From NCBI GenBank assembly GCA_003278045.1, contig QCHG01000006.1, forward strand, positions 1-64,000: DNA of 64,000 nt, read 5' to 3'. Positions 58,602-64,000 of this stretch are shown piece after piece (position 1 is the first letter of the stretch; the number at the start of each line of letters is the position of its first letter). The position numbers and the translations under genes were made by a program. The notes under the pieces were generated by a model. The model was not told the DNA's origin. It searched no databases and saw only the letters and a list, made by a program, of their open reading frames with translations. This DNA comes from Prochlorococcus sp. AG-402-A04 (GTDB lineage Bacteria > Cyanobacteriota > Cyanobacteriia > PCC-6307 > Cyanobiaceae).

Positions 58602-59851
58602 GAATTGATTTTTAGAAAATCAATAGTATCTTTTAATTTTTCTATAAACATATCAATTTCTTCCTTATTGGTTGTGAAATTCATGCTGATTCTAGCTGTT
58701 GATTTAATTCCAATGTATCTGTGAAGAGGTTGACAGCAATGGTGGCCGCTTCTAATGCAAATTCCTTTTGAATCAAGAATTTCTGCAATATCATTTGAAT
58801 GTATGTTTTTTATATAAAAGGTGGCAAGTGAAGCTCTGTCTGGATCTATTTCCGGCGATGGACCTATGATTTCAATATTTTCTATTTGATTTAATTTTTC
58901 AAATAAATATTTAGTAATAGTCTTTTCATATGCATGGATTTCATTCAATCCAATATTGTTAATATAATTAATTGCTTCGGCAAGACCTATTGCTTCTGCA
59001 ATGGCTGGAGTTCCAGCTTCAAATTTGTGTGGTAGCTCTGCCCAAGTACTTGTCTCTTCAAAAACATCTTGAATCATTTCGCCACCTCCAAAGAGAGGTG
59101 GAATTTTTTCTAGGATTTCTTTTCTTGACCAGAGGAAGCCAATACCTGTAGGACCACATAGTTTATGTCCTGATCCAGCTAAAAAATCTATATTAAGATC
59201 ACTCACATCCAGTTTTTGATGAGCCAAACTTTGGCAAGCATCTATTAACATTAAAGAACCGTTTTGTTTGGCTAATTTAGTTATTTCCTTGATTGGATTA
59301 CAGCAACCTAGAGTATTACTAACATGAACTAGGCTAACAAGTTTTGTTCTAGATGTTAGTTTTGATTTAAAGTCGTCTATATCTAATTTCCCATCCTTAT
59401 CTATTCCTATAAATTTTAATTTGCATTTATTTTTTGCTGCAACCATTTGCCATGGAACAATATTGCTATGATGCTCCATTATTGATAAGAGAATTTCATC
59501 GTTTTCTTTTAATGAATATTCGCCCCATGATCTAGCTACTAGATTGATAGCTTCAGTAGCATTTCTCGTGAAAATAATTTCTTTTGCTGAATTCGCTTTT
59601 ATATATTTGCTAATTAAATATCGTGCATTTTCAAATTCTTCTGTTGCTTTAGCACTTAATTGATGAGCCCCTCTATGTACATTGGCATTAAAGTTTTTGT
59701 AATATTCATCAATTTTTTTTAAGACTTGTATTGGTTTTTGTGTGGTTGCAGCATGGTCTAAATAAATAATTTGCTCATTACTTTTTAAGTTCTTATTTAA
59801 AAGAGGAAAGTCTTTCTTCGTTATTTCAGGAAAATTTTGAATCGTTTCCAT
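58598..59851 (-). CDS. sufS: Cysteine desulfurase SufS
   Basis: YLDHAATTQKP, HRGAHQLSAKATEEFE, SGHKLCGPTGIGFLW, RSGHHCCQP. Confidence 0.96.
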   Translation of the reverse strand: METIQNFPEITKKDFPLLNKNLKSNEQIIYLDHAATTQKPIQVLKKIDEYYKNFNANVHRGAHQLSAKATEEFENARYLISKYIKANSAKEIIFTRNATEAINLVARSWGEYSLKENDEILLSIMEHHSNIVPWQMVAAKNKCKLKFIGIDKDGKLDIDDFKSKLTSRTKLVSLVHVSNTLGCCNPIKEITKLAKQNGSLMLIDACQSLAHQKLDVSDLNIDFLAGSGHKLCGPTGIGFLWSRKEILEKIPPLFGGGEMIQDVFEETSTWAELPHKFEAGTPAIAEAIGLAEAINYINNIGLNEIHAYEKTITKYLFEKLNQIENIEIIGPSPEIDPDRASLATFYIKNIHSNDIAEILDSKGICIRSGHHCCQPLHRYIGIKSTARISMNFTTNKEEIDMFIEKLKDTIDFLKINS

Positions 59852-61068
59852 TAATTCTCATTTAAAAGTTTATCAAGCAAATCCCATCTATCTTTTGAAA
59901 TGGGAATAAATGAAATTATTTCTTGAAAGTAAGAACTTAATTGTAGTTTACTTGCTTCTGTTAATGTGATCCCTCTTGTTCGCATATAAAAAAGTTCTTC
60001 TTCATTTAATTGCGAAATTGTAGCTCCATGTTTGCATTTGACATCATCAGCAATTATTTCTAATTGAGGTTTGGTATCTATTTGTGCGAGATTTGATAAA
60101 AGTAAATTTCTGCTTAATTGGGAAGCATCAGTTCTCTGGGCAATTTTCGGAACTATTATTGAACCTTCAAATATTGCATGTGATTTATCATCAGCAAGTG
60201 ATTTATTAATTTGATCTAGAAATCCATTTGGGCCATTAAATTCGATTTTTGTATAGGTTGAAATTTGCTCATCTTTTTTTGTTATTTGCATACTTTTGAT
60301 ATTTGTTTTAGCGTTTCCCGCAGATTGTTTAATACTAATTTCAAATCTCGCGTAATTGAATTTGAAATGTAAAGATCCTAAATTGTATGCACTATTTTTT
60401 TGTTGAATTACATTGAGAGAATTTAATAGATTGGATCTGTTTTCACCGTAAGAAACAACACCATGATTTACGGAACTATTTTCTTTCAAGCAAAAGAAAG
60501 TTGATTGAGATAATGAAGAGTTTTCTTTACCAAGATTTACTTGTAATAATTCAACATCACAATTCTTTTCTAAAAATATTACGAGGGTTTTTGCGTTTAA
60601 AGAATTACTTGAGGCATGACTAAAAATTTCAATAGGAGGAATTTTTGATCCATTTATTTTTAATCCCAAAATATGATTTTTACAACTTAAAGACAGATTT
60701 AGTAGGTCACTCCAATTTTCGTTTTGCTTAAAGAAAGATATCTGTTCTTTGATATATTTTTGTAATTCATCCTCACTTAATTGCTGTATTGAATAATTTT
60801 TCTCTATTAATTTAATTTGGCAATTCTCACCAATTATTAATCTAATAGTACTTTGAGGATTTTTCGGATATGGTATATCAAATTTCGAATCTTTTTCATT
60901 AAATGTGTAATCTAAAAAGTTTGACAATTTTGACTTATTTGAAAGTCTCCAAAGTTCACTTTTAGGATTAGGGAGAGGGCTTGATTGTAATTTATGACGA
61001 CAGATTTTTTGTATTTCTGTTAGGTAATCATTCGATTTATTAGTTTTTATTTTTTCAATAATTTCCAT
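59851..61068 (-). CDS. sufD: Fe-S cluster assembly protein SufD
   Basis: Position in suf cluster; DDVKCKHGATISQLNEEELFYMRTRGIT. Confidence 0.94.
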   Translation of the reverse strand: MEIIEKIKTNKSNDYLTEIQKICRHKLQSSPLPNPKSELWRLSNKSKLSNFLDYTFNEKDSKFDIPYPKNPQSTIRLIIGENCQIKLIEKNYSIQQLSEDELQKYIKEQISFFKQNENWSDLLNLSLSCKNHILGLKINGSKIPPIEIFSHASSNSLNAKTLVIFLEKNCDVELLQVNLGKENSSLSQSTFFCLKENSSVNHGVVSYGENRSNLLNSLNVIQQKNSAYNLGSLHFKFNYARFEISIKQSAGNAKTNIKSMQITKKDEQISTYTKIEFNGPNGFLDQINKSLADDKSHAIFEGSIIVPKIAQRTDASQLSRNLLLSNLAQIDTKPQLEIIADDVKCKHGATISQLNEEELFYMRTRGITLTEASKLQLSSYFQEIISFIPISKDRWDLLDKLLNEN

Positions 61069-61072
61069 CTGT

Positions 61073-61858
61073 TTAGGTCTCTTTTATAAAGTTATCAGTC
61101 CATTCATACCCTTTTTCCTCAAGCTCTAGAGCAAGATCACTCTCACCAGTTTTTATGATTCGTCCGTCTGACATAACATGGACATAATTTGGTTTAATTT
61201 CATCCAATAATCTTTGGTAGTGGGTAATAAGTATAATTCCAGTTTGTGCATTTGATATTTTTTTAATTCCTGATGCCACTATTCTTAGAGCATCGATATC
61301 TAGACCTGAATCGGTCTCATCTAATATTGCTATCTTGGGCTCAAGTAAAGCCATTTGCAGAATCTCATTTCTTTTTTTTTCACCTCCGGAAAAGCCTTGA
61401 TTTACACTCCTTGATAGGAATGCGTGATCCATTTTCACAATTTCTAACTTTTCTTTAACTAATTCTTCAAAATCAAAAGTATCCAATTCTTCTTTGTTGA
61501 GGAATTTCCTTCTAGCATTAGTTGAAACTCTCAGAAACTCAAGATTACTTACACCTGGAATCTCAATTGGATATTGAAAACCAAGAAAAATTCCTGATTG
61601 AGATCTCTCTTCAGGTTCTAGAGAGTTGATGTTTTCACCTAAAAATTTTATGTCGCCATCTGTAATATTATAAGAGGGATGTCCTGCAATGATTTTCGAA
61701 AAAGTACTTTTGCCACATCCATTTCTTCCCATAATGGCGTGGATTTCTCCAGGATAGACAGAAAGTGAAACCCCTTTTAAAATTGGACGATTATCAGTAG
61801 ATGCAGAGAGATTTTCAACTTCTAAAATTGGATCTGATTCTTTCATTATACTTTGCAT
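61073..61858 (-). CDS. sufC: Fe-S cluster assembly ATPase SufC
   Basis: [57 protein letters not shown]. Confidence 0.97.
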   Translation of the reverse strand: MQSIMKESDPILEVENLSASTDNRPILKGVSLSVYPGEIHAIMGRNGCGKSTFSKIIAGHPSYNITDGDIKFLGENINSLEPEERSQSGIFLGFQYPIEIPGVSNLEFLRVSTNARRKFLNKEELDTFDFEELVKEKLEIVKMDHAFLSRSVNQGFSGGEKKRNEILQMALLEPKIAILDETDSGLDIDALRIVASGIKKISNAQTGIILITHYQRLLDEIKPNYVHVMSDGRIIKTGESDLALELEEKGYEWTDNFIKET

Positions 61859-61879
61859 TTCAGTTTAGAAATTGATTAA

Positions 61880-63322
61880 TTAACCTACTGATCCCTCTAA
61901 TTTAAGTGCCAGTAACTTATCTGCTTCAGCAGCAAATTCCATAGGTAATTGATTAAATACATCTCTGCAAAAACCGCTGACCATCATAGATACTGCCTCC
62001 TCAAATTCTATACCTCTGCTTTGGAGATAAAAAAGTTGATCTTCTGAGATTCTACATGTGCTTGCTTCATGCTCAATTTCAGAATTGGGTTGTTGAGATT
62101 TGATGTAAGGGAATGTATTTGCAGAAGCTTGATCCCCTATTAACATTGAATCACATTGACTGTAATTTCTTGACCCTGTAGCTTTTGTTCCCATTTTGAC
62201 AAGACCTCTATAGCTATTTTTTGAGTTACCTGCACTAATACCTTTGCTAACAATAGTTGATTTGGTCTTAGGACCAATATGGATCATTTTTGTGCCGGTA
62301 TCTGCTTGCTGAAGATTATTGGTGAGAGCCACTGAATAAAATTCTCCTACAGATTCTTCCCCTAAAAGAAGACAGCTAGGATATTTCCATGTAATTGCAG
62401 ACCCCGTTTCAACTTGAGACCAGCTAATTTTACTTCTCTTACCAAGACATTTTCCTCTCTTGGTGACAAAATTAAAAATTCCGCCAATACCTTCTTCATC
62501 ACCAGCATACCAATTTTGTACTGTTGAATATTTTATTGAGGCGTCGTCTAGTGCTATAAGCTCTACAACTGCTGCATGTAGGGTATTTGTATCAAACATT
62601 GGAGCTGTACAACCTTCTAGATAACTTACAGAACTTGATTCTTCAGCAATAATTAGTGTTCTTTCGAATTGTCCTGAATCTCCACTATTAATTCTGAAGT
62701 AGGAAGATAGATCCATAGGGCAGGTAACACCTTTTGGGATATAAACAAAAGAACCATCACTAAAAACTGCTGAATTTAGTGCTGCAAAATAATTATCACT
62801 AGCTGGAACTACTGTGCCTAAATATTTTTCAATCAAATCCGCGTGATTTTTTACTGCTTCACTAATTGAGCAAAATATAACTCCATGTTCAGCAAGTTCT
62901 TCTCTAAAAGTTGTGGCTATAGAAACACTATCAAAGACAGCATCTACTGCTACATTTGTGAGTTTTTTTTGCTCCGTGAGGGGTATTCCTAATTTGTCAA
63001 AAGTCTCAAGAAGTTTGGGATCAACTTCATCTAAGCTAGAAATTTTCTCCTTTTGCTTAGGAGCAGAGTAGTAAATAATATCTTGATAATCAATTTTTTT
63101 ATATCCTAATGCTGCCCAATCAGGCTCTTTCATTTTTTGCCATTTTTTAAAGGCTTTTAATCTAAAATCGAGAAGAAATTTTGGCTCTTCTTTTTTCTGT
63201 GAAATTAATTTTATGATATCTTCATTTAATCCCTTTTCTATTTTTTCAGTTTCAATATCAGTAATGAAACCATATTTGTAGGGCTCTTTTACTACATCTT
63301 TAACTGAATTTTCGTTTACCAT
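61880..63322 (-). CDS. sufB: Fe-S cluster assembly protein SufB
   Basis: [52 protein letters not shown]. Confidence 0.97.
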   Translation of the reverse strand: MVNENSVKDVVKEPYKYGFITDIETEKIEKGLNEDIIKLISQKKEEPKFLLDFRLKAFKKWQKMKEPDWAALGYKKIDYQDIIYYSAPKQKEKISSLDEVDPKLLETFDKLGIPLTEQKKLTNVAVDAVFDSVSIATTFREELAEHGVIFCSISEAVKNHADLIEKYLGTVVPASDNYFAALNSAVFSDGSFVYIPKGVTCPMDLSSYFRINSGDSGQFERTLIIAEESSSVSYLEGCTAPMFDTNTLHAAVVELIALDDASIKYSTVQNWYAGDEEGIGGIFNFVTKRGKCLGKRSKISWSQVETGSAITWKYPSCLLLGEESVGEFYSVALTNNLQQADTGTKMIHIGPKTKSTIVSKGISAGNSKNSYRGLVKMGTKATGSRNYSQCDSMLIGDQASANTFPYIKSQQPNSEIEHEASTCRISEDQLFYLQSRGIEFEEAVSMMVSGFCRDVFNQLPMEFAAEADKLLALKLEGSVG

Positions 63323-63417
63323 GTTATCAAAAATAACTTATTACAATTAGCTTTATATACTTTAACGAAAGATACCCCCAATATTGAGTTTTTTTCCTTT
63401 ATTAAAACTAAAAATTA

Positions 63418-63771
63418 ATGTCTAATCATCTTGATCCCTTGTCTAACCCATTAAACATAAAAACTATTCAAGAAATTGATAATCTTGATCTACCTATAAT
63501 GCAGAAACATCATTTAAGAATACTCGCTCATTGCCTTCAGATTTTAAAAATTATTAATGTAGACAATAGTTTAAAAAATCATAATAAAAACCCCTTGAGA
63601 GAATGGTGTGATAACCAATCCAAAAAATTTGATGATAAAAAATTTAGTGATCTTTTTTATGAGCAGTTAGAAACCACCTCGAAAAAATTAAGTACTTTTT
63701 CAAAAAAAATAGGTAAAAGTATTGAGGATCTAGAGATAGATGATTTAGTATTTCTAGTTGAACAACGATGA
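63418..63771 (+). CDS. Hypothetical protein divergent from sufB
   Basis: 117-aa ORF; no HTH or clustered cysteines. Confidence 0.65.
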   Translation: MSNHLDPLSNPLNIKTIQEIDNLDLPIMQKHHLRILAHCLQILKIINVDNSLKNHNKNPLREWCDNQSKKFDDKKFSDLFYEQLETTSKKLSTFSKKIGKSIEDLEIDDLVFLVEQR

Positions 63772-64000
63772 ATTCCCTTATATTTAATTGATCCCGAAGA
63801 AAAAATATATTTTTGTTGAGTCGTTAACAAATTCAGGTAATAAAATTTAAAAAAAAAGAAAATTAATTTACATTTCAAAAAGATCTGAAAATTAATTAAT
63901 TTCATTGATACCAACTGTTTTGAAGAGAAATATCAATTCTGAGAATTTTTTAGTAGTCAGAGGATCCTGACGACAGGGCAAAAAGACACACAATTCCTAA

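Noticed and set aside
63772-64000. Possible start of another gene at the right edge
   Set aside because: No supported ORF or recognisable motif within the window

Overview
This is a low-GC window from a picocyanobacterial chromosome, most likely high-light Prochlorococcus. The taxon is inferred from psbX, ycf66, an HLIP, a split/permuted tmRNA with tag ANKIVSFSRQTAPVAA, paired flavodiiron proteins and cyanobacterial gene sets. Most of the window is ordinary core genome: partial murC, gap2, thiL, cyclophilin, efp-accB, pdxA, cbiD, guaA, PBP2, two flavodiiron proteins, alaS, speA, ndk, thiO, gatB, coaE, argJ, smc, accC, psbX-ycf66, hli, def and sufBCDS. The accessory-looking part is about 30.3-39.2 kb, between argJ and an aldo/keto reductase, with tmRNA just beyond. 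It contains: (i) a nuclease-like/SF2 helicase protein with five 186-bp C-terminal helicase-associated repeats, cut by a 2-nt deletion; (ii) small uncharacterised genes; (iii) a tandemly duplicated pair of putative secreted proteins with coiled-coil stalks and a YadA-like anchor-type domain; (iv) short tandem/palindromic GTACCA-type repeats beside those genes; (v) a ParA-like ATPase overlapping a small membrane protein gene. Four small ORFs absent from the supplied ORF track are reported. No CRISPR array, rRNA, integrase or transposase was seen. All family names come from reading motifs by eye; no database search was run.
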